In this document: in pieces, positions 1-9,423 of the stretch | Position numbering within the stretch: the stretch's first letter is position 1 | How the letters are laid out: the number at the start of each line of letters is the position of its first letter | The notes under the pieces: generated by a model | Databases searched by the model: none | What the model was told of the DNA's origin: nothing | What the model saw: only the letters and a program-made list of their open reading frames with translations | Made by a program: the position numbers and the translations under genes | Assembly (NCBI GenBank): GCA_015492715.1 | Contig: WGEO01000054.1 | Span: 1-33,191 of the forward strand | Direction: 5' to 3' | DNA: 33,191 nt | DNA from: Phycisphaerales bacterium | GTDB taxonomy: Bacteria; Planctomycetota; Phycisphaerae; Phycisphaerales; UBA1924

Positions 1-2264
1 CCATCAGCCAGGCGGGCAATGTCATCGACGATCGGCGGGACTGGACCCGTCGGATGCTGCTGAACCTCGGGATCGAGGGGCGTGTGGATACCGATGTCGA
101 TGTGCGGGTCGTCGGCAGCGATGCACGGTTCGAGGTGCGCCTAGGGGGGGACGGCCTCGTGATCCGCCCCAGAGCTCCGCTCCCGGAGGGTGTTGTGCCC
201 ACGGACGAGCCTCTGGCGATTCGGCAAGTCAGCGCGAGCATCGAGGCGAGCCACGAGCGTGTCAGCGTCGACCTCTCGGGGATGCTCGAGGAAGCGCCGG
301 TCTCCGCCAGCCTCGTGTTGCAGTTCGGCGGGCGGACGCCCCGGCTTCTCATCCAGGGACACGCCGAGGATCTCGATGTCGAACAGCCCCTCGAGGCCCT
401 CGTGGCGGTTTTTTCCGAGCGTGCATCGGCCTCGCTGGCGGAACTACGCAGGGAGTTCAATCCTGCTGGTCGTGTCGTCGGCGACCTGCGTCTGGTGCTG
501 GATGAGCCGGCATCGGAGCCGACCATTGCCATCGAGATCCACGGTATGGCGGGGCTCGAAGGTGATACGGATCTGGGACGCATCGCCCTGACCGGCCGGG
601 ATGGACTCCTGACCTGGTCGAGCGATGGGGTGGTGCGGTTCTCGGGGCTGCGGGCGCGATGCGAGATCGACGGACGGTCTGAAGGCGAGTTGCGTGTGGA
701 TGGATGGGTTCATGCACGCGACCCATCGCATGAGGGAGACCTCTCCGTCTCGCTGCGTGGGATGCCCGTCGAGGGCGTGCTGGTTCGCGAGGGGCTTGTC
801 CGCGTGCTGAGCGAGCGGGCGCTGTCGAAGTGGCGATCGCTGGAGCCCGGGGGGGTTGTCGACGGCGAGGCGCACATCGAGGGGCGGCTCGGCGAGGCCG
901 GGGGGTCGGTGTTTCGCGTCCGCCTTCTGCCGCGCGTGCTCAGCCTTGCAGACGGCGATCGTCGGCTCGTCCTGGACGACATGGGCGGGAGCATCGAGTT
1001 CGACGGTGCGGGCGTCGAGCTGCGACAGATTCGGGCCGGACTCGCGGACCTGACGATCCGTGCCGACGGGCACATCGCGTCGACGGATGAGGGCGCGGAA
1101 CTTGCCTGCGACATCTCATTGGAGGCGCCGCGTCTGACGCCCCAACTTCGTGCCCAACTGCCGGCACGGGTGCGGGAAGTGCTCGAGGGGGTGGACCTGA
1201 CGAGCGATGGGCCCGCGTCGCTGAGCTGCGACGCTCTGCGGGTTGTTTTCAACGACGAGGGGAAGACCGTGCGGTTCGAGTGTAGAGGGCAGGTCGCCCT
1301 CGAAGCGGCCTCGCTGGCCCTGGGCATGCGTCTCGACGACGCCGAAGTGCGGGGCGGCTATCGGGCCGCGTGGTCCGAGGGGGAGGCTCCCCAGTTCGAG
1401 GCGTCACTCGTCATGCCCACGCTTCGAGCCGGGGGGATCGCGATGCGTGACGGCGAGGTGCGCATGAGCCTGACACCGGCGGGCGATCTGTGGGTCTCGC
1501 AGTTCAACGCGGGAGTCCACGGCGGCAGGGTTGCGGGGGATATGGTGCTCCGCGAGGCGCTGCGCGGCGGGCGGGACTATGCGATCCATCTTCGCGGCGG
1601 CGAGGTGGATCTGGCGAGTCTGCTTCGCGACGGCAGCACATCAGAGGGTGTCGAGGATGGAGAGGATGGGTCGCGGGGGCGTCTGCAGGGCGAGTTGTCG
1701 CTGAGCGGGCGTCTGGGCGACGCGGGATCGCGCCGGGGGCGTGGGACGGCCCGCGTCGTGGGGGGGAGTGTCGTGGATGTGCCCCTTCTGCTTCAACTGG
1801 TGAGCGTGGCCAACCTGCGCCTGCCCAGCAGCGCTCCTGTTGCGCTTGCCGTCGCATCGTTCTATATCGACGGCGATCGTGTCGTCTTCGAGGATCTCAG
1901 CGCGTTTGCGGGGGACATCGAGATCTTCGGGTTCGGATCGATGACGATCGCCGATCGCGTGCTGGATCTTCGCTTCGTGCCGCGCGTCGCCAATCCGCTT
2001 CCGATCATCGGCGACCTCATGGCGGGGCTGAACCGGGAACTCATGACGGTCCGTGTGCGTGGGACACTTCGCGAGGCGAAGGTGAAGTCGGAGGTGCTCC
2101 GGGGAACACGGGCGCTGGTCGGTCGTGTCACGGGCAGGCAGAGCGAGGCCGATGAGTTGCTGGAGCGTTTCGAGCGTCAGGCCGAGCGTGCCCGGGAGCG
2201 GTTTCTTCGACTGCGGGCGGAAAGCGGTCGTGTCCGGCGGGCGGGTGGGTCGCCTTCGCCGTAG
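1..2264 (+). CDS. AsmA-like / DUF3971-type large envelope protein, 5'-partial
   Basis: Frame is open from the window start through the listed ATG at 54. Long beta-rich repetitive protein; the C-terminal region (GGSVVDVPLLLQLVSVANLRLP...FGSMTIADRVLDLRFVPRVANPLPIIGDLMAGLNRELMTVRVRGTLREAKV) resembles the AsmA C-terminal region. Confidence 0.7.
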   Translation, partial: ISQAGNVIDDRRDWTRRMLLNLGIEGRVDTDVDVRVVGSDARFEVRLGGDGLVIRPRAPLPEGVVPTDEPLAIRQVSASIEASHERVSVDLSGMLEEAPVSASLVLQFGGRTPRLLIQGHAEDLDVEQPLEALVAVFSERASASLAELRREFNPAGRVVGDLRLVLDEPASEPTIAIEIHGMAGLEGDTDLGRIALTGRDGLLTWSSDGVVRFSGLRARCEIDGRSEGELRVDGWVHARDPSHEGDLSVSLRGMPVEGVLVREGLVRVLSERALSKWRSLEPGGVVDGEAHIEGRLGEAGGSVFRVRLLPRVLSLADGDRRLVLDDMGGSIEFDGAGVELRQIRAGLADLTIRADGHIASTDEGAELACDISLEAPRLTPQLRAQLPARVREVLEGVDLTSDGPASLSCDALRVVFNDEGKTVRFECRGQVALEAASLALGMRLDDAEVRGGYRAAWSEGEAPQFEASLVMPTLRAGGIAMRDGEVRMSLTPAGDLWVSQFNAGVHGGRVAGDMVLREALRGGRDYAIHLRGGEVDLASLLRDGSTSEGVEDGEDGSRGRLQGELSLSGRLGDAGSRRGRGTARVVGGSVVDVPLLLQLVSVANLRLPSSAPVALAVASFYIDGDRVVFEDLSAFAGDIEIFGFGSMTIADRVLDLRFVPRVANPLPIIGDLMAGLNRELMTVRVRGTLREAKVKSEVLRGTRALVGRVTGRQSEADELLERFERQAERARERFLRLRAESGRVRRAGGSPSP

Positions 2265-2301
2265 GATTGCACCCGCTGCACAAGGAGGATTCTGGAAGGC
2301 G

Positions 2302-3420
2302 ATGCACAGCGACCCGCACAGGCAGGAACTCGATCCGCAGGCGACCTCGGCGACACCCGCAGCGCAGGATGTCCCGCCGGAGCTGCCCGCGCAGCGTCGG
2401 GTGGATCATCCGGAGATCGTCGAGCGGCTGAACCAGACGATCCGCGAGGTGGGCGGAGATCCCGGGGCTTTCGAGGGGCGACTGGTGCGGGAGTTGCTCA
2501 TCGCCGGGCTGAAGCTGATCCCGGACGGTCGTGATACGGGCGAGCTCAAACTTATTACGGCGGCGGTCAAGGAGTTGCGATACGCCTATCGCGTGTTCGG
2601 GCAGTACCGCGATCGCTACAAGGTCTCGATCTTCGGTTCGGCGCGCACCCCGCCGGAGCATCCGGATTACATCTGCGCCAGGGAATACGGGCGGCTGATG
2701 GCCGAGGCGGGCTGGATGGTGATCACCGGCGCGGGCGACGGGATCATGAAGGCGGGGCACGAGGGGCCCGGGCGCGAGGCGAGTTTCGGCGTCGCGATCC
2801 GTCTGCCGTTCGAGACGACGGCGAACGAGGTGATCGCGGGCGACGAGAAACTCATCCACTTCCGCTACTTCTTCACGCGCAAGCTGATGTTCCTGTCGCA
2901 GGCCGACGCGGTGGCATTGTTTCCGGGCGGCTTCGGGACCATGGACGAGGCGTACGAGACGCTGACGCTGGTCCAGACGGGCAAGGCAAGCATGATCCCG
3001 ATCGTCATGCTCGAGGGTGAGGGCAGCGTCTACTGGCAGCAGTGGGACGCGTTCGTCCGGGATCACCTGCTGGCGCGCGGGCTGATCAGCCCCGAGGATC
3101 TGTCGCTGTACCACATCGCGGCGTCGCCCCGCGAGGCGGTCGAGCATGTGCAGCGGTTCTATCGGAACTATCACTCGTCGCGCTATGTGGGGGACGACCT
3201 CGTCATCCGTCTGCGTCATCGCCTGCGTGACAGGGATGTCGAGTGCCTGCAGGAGGAGTTCTCCGACCTCATCCGCGAGGGCGGCATGACCCAGCGCGGC
3301 CCGTACGAGGTCGAGGACGACTGGCTCGACCTGCCCCGCCTGGCATTCACGCACACGCGCCACAAGTACGGGCGCGTCCGCCAGCTGATCGACCGCATCA
3401 ACGAGTGCGACCCGGCATGA
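2302..3420 (+). CDS. LOG-family (TIGR00730-like) Rossmann-fold protein
   Basis: PGGFGTMDEAYETLTLVQTGK motif and SIFGSARTP...GAGDGIMKAGHEG. The ORF opens at 2125, but ATG 2302 lies after an AAGGAGG at 2282-2288. Confidence 0.85.
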   Translation: MHSDPHRQELDPQATSATPAAQDVPPELPAQRRVDHPEIVERLNQTIREVGGDPGAFEGRLVRELLIAGLKLIPDGRDTGELKLITAAVKELRYAYRVFGQYRDRYKVSIFGSARTPPEHPDYICAREYGRLMAEAGWMVITGAGDGIMKAGHEGPGREASFGVAIRLPFETTANEVIAGDEKLIHFRYFFTRKLMFLSQADAVALFPGGFGTMDEAYETLTLVQTGKASMIPIVMLEGEGSVYWQQWDAFVRDHLLARGLISPEDLSLYHIAASPREAVEHVQRFYRNYHSSRYVGDDLVIRLRHRLRDRDVECLQEEFSDLIREGGMTQRGPYEVEDDWLDLPRLAFTHTRHKYGRVRQLIDRINECDPA

Positions 3421-4322
3421 GGCCGGGACGCGGACTGTTCGTCTGCCTGCTGATCCTGCTGGGGGCGTGCGCATCGAGCGAGCCCTCACGGGTCCGCGGC
3501 ACCGGCACGGGTCCCCATGCCGGTCTCATGGGTGAGATCTGGATCGTCCATGATCCGGATGAACGGATCGCTCGAGCGCTGGCACCGTTTGATGACGGCT
3601 GGGAGAGCGCCGGCGCCGTGGGGCGTTGGCGTCGGAGCGGGCTGCGCCTCGTGCGCGTGCCACTGGAACAACTCCGGGCTCTCCGATCGTCGCTCACCAC
3701 CGGGGGGCAGGTCAGCGTCCGCCCGCTGGGCGAAGTGCCCGCGTGGACGGAGTTTTTCGAGGGGCAGGACCTGAGCGAGGGCGGCGTGCGTCTGGACAGC
3801 GGCTTCGTGGCGCTGGACCCGGGCAGGCCGAGGCTGCTCGTGCGGGCGTGGTCCGAGCCGCGCATCGACGGCGGGGAAGTTGTCGGGCAGATTCGTGTCG
3901 AGATGGTGCCCCAGCATCATCTGGGATCCCGGGATTCCAGGCAGATCCAGTTCGTGCCGATCCAGGAGACGCCCGTCGTCGATGAGGGGCTGGTCTTCGA
4001 GCGTCTGCTGCTCTCGCTTCCCGTCCGGACTGGTGAAGCCTACCTTGTCGTGGGTGAAGCACCGGAGGTCGATTGGCATCGTCTGATCGAGGAGCCCGCC
4101 GAACCGGAGGCGGAAACACCCGCCGGGAAGTCCGATTCCACCACCAGTGACGGCGAGGTGTCAGGAGATGTCCGGTTCCCCCGCTCTCCCGGGTCCATGC
4201 GTCCGACGCTGGGCGAGGCGTTGCTGAACGCGGCGTCCTACACGGTCGGCTCGCGCGACGAGCGGGCCGTCATCGTTCTGATACCGCCGGCCCCCGCGCC
4301 ATACTCGCTGCTGGGAGGGTGA
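3417..4322 (+). CDS. putative lipoprotein, unknown function
   Basis: ATG 3417 overlaps the upstream stop (ATGA). N-terminus MRPGRGLFVCLLILLGACASS has a lipobox (LGAC). Confidence 0.65.
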   Translation: MRPGRGLFVCLLILLGACASSEPSRVRGTGTGPHAGLMGEIWIVHDPDERIARALAPFDDGWESAGAVGRWRRSGLRLVRVPLEQLRALRSSLTTGGQVSVRPLGEVPAWTEFFEGQDLSEGGVRLDSGFVALDPGRPRLLVRAWSEPRIDGGEVVGQIRVEMVPQHHLGSRDSRQIQFVPIQETPVVDEGLVFERLLLSLPVRTGEAYLVVGEAPEVDWHRLIEEPAEPEAETPAGKSDSTTSDGEVSGDVRFPRSPGSMRPTLGEALLNAASYTVGSRDERAVIVLIPPAPAPYSLLGG

Positions 4323-5344
4323 GCGTGCGTCGCTACAGGGGCATCTCGATCGCGGTCATGAGCGTCGCCCTGCTGTCTGGGGTCTCGATGGCTCTCGGGC
4401 GTGACGACCTGGCCCGCGTGCTCGTCGGCGTCCTGCTGCTCGTCCTTGGTGCCGAGTGGCTCGTGACCGGCGCCGCCCGTCTGGCACGCGAGTTCGGCGT
4501 GAGCCCGTTCGTTGTCGGTCTCACGGTCGTGGCGTTCGGCACGAGCGCGCCCGAGCTTGCCGCCAGCGTGCGTGCCACGGTCGCCGGCGAGGGCGAGCTG
4601 GCCGTCGGCAATGTCATCGGATCGAACATCGCCAACATCTGCCTCATCCTCGGGCTGACGGCGATGCTCCGCCCCGTGCCCGTGCAGTCGGGCGTGGTGC
4701 GCCGGGATGTGCCCATCGTCATCGGCGTGACGATCGGTGCCATCGTGACATTCGTCGATGGCGTGATCGGTCGGATCGAGGCGGCGATTCTTGCGTCGGG
4801 CATCGTCGCGTTTACGGTCTTCCTCGTGATCGCAGGGCGGCGTGAGGTCATCGAGCAGGCTCTCGACGAGCCCGAGCCGGTGATCCGGGTCGGTCCATCT
4901 CGCCTGTGGCTTGTCGTCAGGACGCTCATTGGCATGGTCGCCCTCGTGCTGGGGGCGGACCTGCTGGTCGACGGGGCGACGGCTCTGGCCGAGGCGATGG
5001 GGGTGCCCAGCGTCATCATCGGGCTCAGCCTTGTCGCCTTTGGCACGAGTGTGCCGGAACTTGCGACCTCGCTGGCGGCGGCGATCAAGCGCGAGTCCGA
5101 TATCGCCGTGGGCAATATTCTCGGCTCCAATGTCTTCAACATCCTCTGCGTGCTGGGGATCTCCGGGCTCGTGCGTCCGCTCGATGTCCCACCATTGGCC
5201 ATGCAGCGCGATGCGTGGGTGATGCTGGTCGTCGCGCTGGCATGTCTGCCCATTCTCGGGACGGCGAGGCGCATCTCGCGCCTGGAAGGCACGCTCCTGT
5301 TCGTGACCTACCTCGTCTATGTCATTGTGATCTATGTCGTGTGA
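4319..5344 (+). CDS. calcium/sodium antiporter (CaCA family, YrbG-like)
   Basis: Two homologous halves with VVGLTVVAFGTSAPELAASV...GNVIGSNIANI and IIGLSLVAFGTSVPELATSL...GNILGSNVFNI. GTG start overlaps the preceding stop. Confidence 0.92.
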   Translation: MSVRRYRGISIAVMSVALLSGVSMALGRDDLARVLVGVLLLVLGAEWLVTGAARLAREFGVSPFVVGLTVVAFGTSAPELAASVRATVAGEGELAVGNVIGSNIANICLILGLTAMLRPVPVQSGVVRRDVPIVIGVTIGAIVTFVDGVIGRIEAAILASGIVAFTVFLVIAGRREVIEQALDEPEPVIRVGPSRLWLVVRTLIGMVALVLGADLLVDGATALAEAMGVPSVIIGLSLVAFGTSVPELATSLAAAIKRESDIAVGNILGSNVFNILCVLGISGLVRPLDVPPLAMQRDAWVMLVVALACLPILGTARRISRLEGTLLFVTYLVYVIVIYVV

Positions 5345-5347
5345 GCG

Positions 5348-5454
5348 ATCGGTCCGAGAACCCGCCCTCGCCCAGGTTGCCCAGTCGCCCCGTGCGGAGG
5401 AGATGATCTTCGAACGGGGCGTTCCGGCGGGAGCGGGGTGGGCGGCGGACCGAT
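5348..5454 (+). ncRNA. candidate structured 5' leader element (nested inverted repeats)
   Basis: Perfect arms ATCGGTCCG (5348-5356)/CGGACCGAT (5446-5454), CCGCCC (5362-5367)/GGGCGG (5440-5445) and CGCCCCGT (5386-5393)/ACGGGGCG (5414-5421), all nested, between the antiporter stop and the HD-GYP start. No known family recognised. Confidence 0.3.
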
Positions 5455-5467
5455 AGGCCCTGCGAGC

Positions 5468-6703
5468 ATGCTCCGGGTTCCGATCGTCCATGCCAAGGCG
5501 GGGATGACGCTGGCGATGCCGGTGCAGCATCCGGATCGCGCCGACACCGTGCTGCTGCGCGAGGGGGTGGAGCTGACCGATCAGTTGATCACGCGGCTGC
5601 GCCAGATCCGCTGCCGGGAGGTCTGGATCGAGTTTCCGGGGCTCGAGGAGATCTGCGCCTTCATCCGCCCCGAGATCCAGCGGGAGCACGCGAGGGTCGC
5701 CGCTCGGATCGACGAGGCGATGCAGAGCGTGCGTGAGGAATGGTCCCCCAAACTGGACTATCTCCGCTATCGCGACGCGATGCAGGGGCTCATCCAGAAT
5801 CTGATCGAGCACCCCCAGGCGGCGATCTTTGCCAGTGAACTGGTGTCGGCCAGCCGGCCGGCGCTCCGCCATGCCAGCACGGTGAGCCTGCTGAGCGTGC
5901 TGATCGGTCTGAGCCTCGATTTCTATCTCATCTGCGAGCGAAGCCGCCTGCGGGCGCACCACGCCCGTGATGTTTCCAGCCTTGGCATCGGGGCGATGCT
6001 GCACGACATCGGGCTGCTCCGTCTGAACGAGGAGGCCCGCGTCTATTTCGAGGAGACGGGCGACGAGCAGGACCCGCGCGTGCAGGAGCATGTCCACCTG
6101 GGCTATCGCCTCGTGCGACCGTGCGTCGACGCGGCGGTCGCGACCGTCGTCCTCCATCATCACCAGCGATTCGACGCCAGCGGGTATCCCCGCCGGCGGG
6201 TCGAGCGGGGCAAGTACGAGGCGCCGGGCGGGCACGACATCCATGTTCTTGCCCGCATCTGCGCCTGTGCGGACATCTTCGATCAGACCCGCTGGGGCGT
6301 CGGGAGCGATCCGATCCCAACGGTGCGTGCACTCGCCATGATGCGACGGCCGCCGATAGCAGACTGGGTCGATCCCGTCGTGCTGATCGGCCTCCAGCAT
6401 GTCGTCCCGCCCTTTGCTCCGGGCACGGTCGTTCGCCTGAGCACGGGCGATGAGGCCGTCGTGGTCGATACTTCGCCCCTGGAGCCGTGCAGGCCCAGGG
6501 TGCGCGTCATCACCTCCCTCGATCCGCGTGCACGCGTCGACGCCTCGCCGGTCGACCTGCGCGCCGAGCGAGATGTCTCGATCGTCGAGGTCGACGGCAT
6601 CGATGTGCGCGGGGATCTGTACGATGTCTCATCCCTGGAGGAACTGGACCTCGCGGCCCTCAATCGGCGCATCACACGCGAGCACAGCATGAGTTCCCGA
6701 TGA
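5468..6703 (+). CDS. HD-GYP-type domain protein (divergent)
   Basis: MLHDIG, HVHLGYRLV, VVLHHHQRFDASGYP and ADIFD motifs of the HD-GYP superfamily. Listed ORF opens at 5438; ATG 5468 chosen as likely start. Confidence 0.8.
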   Translation: MLRVPIVHAKAGMTLAMPVQHPDRADTVLLREGVELTDQLITRLRQIRCREVWIEFPGLEEICAFIRPEIQREHARVAARIDEAMQSVREEWSPKLDYLRYRDAMQGLIQNLIEHPQAAIFASELVSASRPALRHASTVSLLSVLIGLSLDFYLICERSRLRAHHARDVSSLGIGAMLHDIGLLRLNEEARVYFEETGDEQDPRVQEHVHLGYRLVRPCVDAAVATVVLHHHQRFDASGYPRRRVERGKYEAPGGHDIHVLARICACADIFDQTRWGVGSDPIPTVRALAMMRRPPIADWVDPVVLIGLQHVVPPFAPGTVVRLSTGDEAVVVDTSPLEPCRPRVRVITSLDPRARVDASPVDLRAERDVSIVEVDGIDVRGDLYDVSSLEELDLAALNRRITREHSMSSR

Positions 6704-6726
6704 GCACGCGGGAAGCGTGTGCGGCA

Positions 6727-8457
6727 TCACGAGCCCGCCGGGCGTCTCCCGGGAGGTGCGCCTCGCGGACGCCCCGACCCGGCACGCGACGAGCCTGCCC
6801 CGGGGGGCCTGCTCGGGCGTGTCATCTGGGGCCTGCGCGATGGAGAGGCAAGCACCGGCCGCTTCCAGCGTGCGACAGGCTGTCCGGATTCATCCAGTTC
6901 GTACCCGGCTGCCAGGAGCTGCTCCGGATCCCATCCGGTGGCGAGCAGCTCACCCGGCGCAGGCTCGCGCAGGAGGACACGCTGGCCCTCGCTCGCGCCC
7001 GCGACAATCTCGGCGTACAGATCGGACCGCTTGCCCAGACGGATCGGCACACGCGCGAATCGTCCGTCGGCGGGCACGAGCACATACTGCACCGGCCCGT
7101 CACTGAAGACCGCCTCGATCGGTGCCGCGAGCACATCGTCGGCCCGGTCCAGGATGATCGTCGCATCGCAGCGCATGGACGGCTTGAGGTTGCTGATGTC
7201 CTGCCCCGGGTCGAGATCGATCTTGACCGTGTACTCACGACGGTTCGGGTCCCGCCATCCGCCCGTTTCGGCGAGCACGCCGATGCTCGCCACACGCCCC
7301 AGATAGGTCCTGTCGACGGCCTCGACGCGCACGCGGGCGACCTGCCCGGGTCGGATGCGGCCGGCGAGCGATTCGTGGACGCTCACGGAGGCGACCATCT
7401 CGCTCGTATCCGGGAGGACCATCAGCAGTTGGTTGGGGTAGACATCGGTTCCGACATCGAAGGGCTGATCCCCGCCGCGCCAGTTGTCGCGCAGGCTGCT
7501 GGCGTACACGACGAGGCCGCTCCTGGGAGCCCGGATCGTCGCCGCCTCGAACTGCTGCTCGAGTTCGGCCAGGCGCTCCTCGCGGATCTTGAGCTGCTCA
7601 CGCCGGGTCTCGACGATCGCTTCCTTGTTGCGCAGGTTGATCGCGTTCTGCTCCAGCGTGCGCTTGAGGGCGGCCTCGGCCTTCTCCACATCCGCGATTT
7701 TCGTCTTCTCGTCCTCCGGGTACTGGAAGTTCTCGTAGATCTCGATATCCAGTTTCGCGATGACATCGTCGGCGATCGCCTGCTGGTACTGGATCTCAAC
7801 CTGCTCCAGCTCGTCCTTGCTCTTGAAGCCCTTCTCGTAGTTCTCGCGTGTCCGCTCGAGCTTGTCGCTCAGCCTGCGCAGCTCTCGCTCGGCGCGTTCG
7901 GCGGCGATCCGGAGCTGCTCACGACGCTTGGCGACCTCACCCTTGCGCCAGCGCTCCAGCGCCAGCTTCGCCAGCTCGACCTTGAGCTCCGCGTCCTGTC
8001 GCGCGCTCTCGTTCGTGTTCTTCTGCAGGCTGACATTGGCCTCGGCCTGCTCCAGCTCGTTGCGGGCCTGGATCACATTCAGACGCTCCTGACGGATCTG
8101 CTGCTCGATCGCGTCCGTGTTCAGGCGGATCAGCAGGTCGCCCTCTTCGACAAAGGTGCCCTCGTCCACGAGCTCAGCGATCTTGGAGCCGGTCTGCAGC
8201 GGGTTCTTGATCTCCAGCTGGTTCTTGGCCTCCAGTTCACCCGAGGCGGTCACGGTGATCTCGAAACTCATCCGCTCGATCCGCCCCAGATCGGTCGCGC
8301 CGCTCGTCTCGCGGGCCGGCCTTCCGGTGGTCGCCAGCAGCACGGCTCCGAAGCCGAGGGCCGCGATGACCACGACCCCCAGCACGACGCGAAGCGTGCT
8401 GCCTCGACGGGTCCACGACGATCGCCGATTCCTGGCATGCATCCACCGTCTCCTCAT
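6727..8457 (-). CDS. HlyD/RND-type efflux periplasmic adaptor subunit
   Basis: N-terminal TM, VTASGELEAKNQLEIKNPLQTGSKI, long coiled-coil hairpin, IRAPRSGLVVYAS barrel-sandwich half; Pro/Arg/Ser-rich C-terminal tail. Start could be internal ATG 8442. Confidence 0.85.
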   Translation of the reverse strand: MRRRWMHARNRRSSWTRRGSTLRVVLGVVVIAALGFGAVLLATTGRPARETSGATDLGRIERMSFEITVTASGELEAKNQLEIKNPLQTGSKIAELVDEGTFVEEGDLLIRLNTDAIEQQIRQERLNVIQARNELEQAEANVSLQKNTNESARQDAELKVELAKLALERWRKGEVAKRREQLRIAAERAERELRRLSDKLERTRENYEKGFKSKDELEQVEIQYQQAIADDVIAKLDIEIYENFQYPEDEKTKIADVEKAEAALKRTLEQNAINLRNKEAIVETRREQLKIREERLAELEQQFEAATIRAPRSGLVVYASSLRDNWRGGDQPFDVGTDVYPNQLLMVLPDTSEMVASVSVHESLAGRIRPGQVARVRVEAVDRTYLGRVASIGVLAETGGWRDPNRREYTVKIDLDPGQDISNLKPSMRCDATIILDRADDVLAAPIEAVFSDGPVQYVLVPADGRFARVPIRLGKRSDLYAEIVAGASEGQRVLLREPAPGELLATGWDPEQLLAAGYELDESGQPVARWKRPVLASPSRRPQMTRPSRPPGAGSSRAGSGRPRGAPPGRRPAGS

Positions 8458-8590
8458 CTACCCGAACAACGCACGACCCCCGCCAAGAGTTCACCCCGGG
8501 GCATGGATTCTTGTCCTACCGTGATGGCCCCGCCGGGTTTCGCAGCCGCTGGCGATCCATTTGTCCGATGGATCGGCATACGCTGGCGCC

Positions 8591-9292
8591 GTGCCCGATC
8601 TTCCCGATCAACTCCTGCTTGTGGTCGCCTGGCCTCTCGAAGCCGAGCCGATCCTGCGGGCGCTCGAACTCGATCCCGAGCCGCCCCCCTTCTGGGTTCG
8701 ACGGGAGGTGGCCCCCGGGTGCGATCTCGTCGTCAGTGGAGTCTCCAAATCCAATGCGGCAGGGTGCGTCGCTCATTGCGTGGGTCCGGAGAAGGACACG
8801 GGAATCCTCGATGTCGGGCTGGCGGGGGTGCTCCCGGGAGCATGCGCACACTTGGGTGATCTCGTCCTCGCGACCAGAAGCATCTTTGCGGATGAGGGCA
8901 TCGAGACCCCCGCCGGATTCCAGACTTTCAACGAGATGGGGTTCGCCTTGCTCGATGGGTCCGACGAGGTCCCGATAACGCCCGCCTGGCGACATCGCCT
9001 TTCCGGATTCGTCGAGCACGAGGGCCCGATCGCGACGGTCTCGACCTGTGCCGGGACGGACGCACAAGCCGCACGCGTGCGCGCACGGACGGGGGCGATC
9101 TGCGAGGCCTGCGAGGGGGCGGCTGCGGGGCTGGTGGCCCATCGTCTGGGCCTGCCCTTTGCGGAGCTGCGGGTCCTGAGTAATACGACCGGGGACCGTG
9201 AGCATCAGCGCTGGGAGGCCCGGCGGGCACTGGATCGAATGGGCGAGGTTATCGCTCGCATCCTGCGAGGGCGGGTGCTGGTTCGTCGGTAG
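8591..9292 (+). CDS. mqnB: futalosine hydrolase
   Basis: Nucleoside-phosphorylase-like fold: VGLAGVLPGACAHLGDLVLATRS, GAICEACEGAAAGLVAHRLGLPFAELRVLSNTTGDR. ORF opens at 8561; GTG 8591 is an alternative start. Confidence 0.8.
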   Translation: MPDLPDQLLLVVAWPLEAEPILRALELDPEPPPFWVRREVAPGCDLVVSGVSKSNAAGCVAHCVGPEKDTGILDVGLAGVLPGACAHLGDLVLATRSIFADEGIETPAGFQTFNEMGFALLDGSDEVPITPAWRHRLSGFVEHEGPIATVSTCAGTDAQAARVRARTGAICEACEGAAAGLVAHRLGLPFAELRVLSNTTGDREHQRWEARRALDRMGEVIARILRGRVLVRR

Positions 9293-9423
9293 CGGGTCTG
9301 CGGGCTGGGGCCTCTGTGCCGACGGCGTCGACCCCGTCGGGCTTGCCGGTCTCAACGAAGGCCCGATCCGGACCGATGCTCGCAGAGCGGGCACAGGTGC
9401 GCGCGCAGATTCCGGGGTCATCC

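Noticed and set aside
2128-3489. 453-aa minus-strand ORF
   Set aside because: Antisense shadow of the LOG-family gene.
4238-6400. 720-aa minus-strand ORF
   Set aside because: Antisense shadow of the antiporter and HD-GYP genes. High GC at third positions suppresses stops in the opposite frame; the translation is low-complexity His/Asp/Arg-rich with no domain.
6704-6718. CACGC-GGGAA-GCGTG hairpin between convergent genes as a terminator
   Set aside because: Only a 5-bp stem and no T-tract on either strand; too weak to call.
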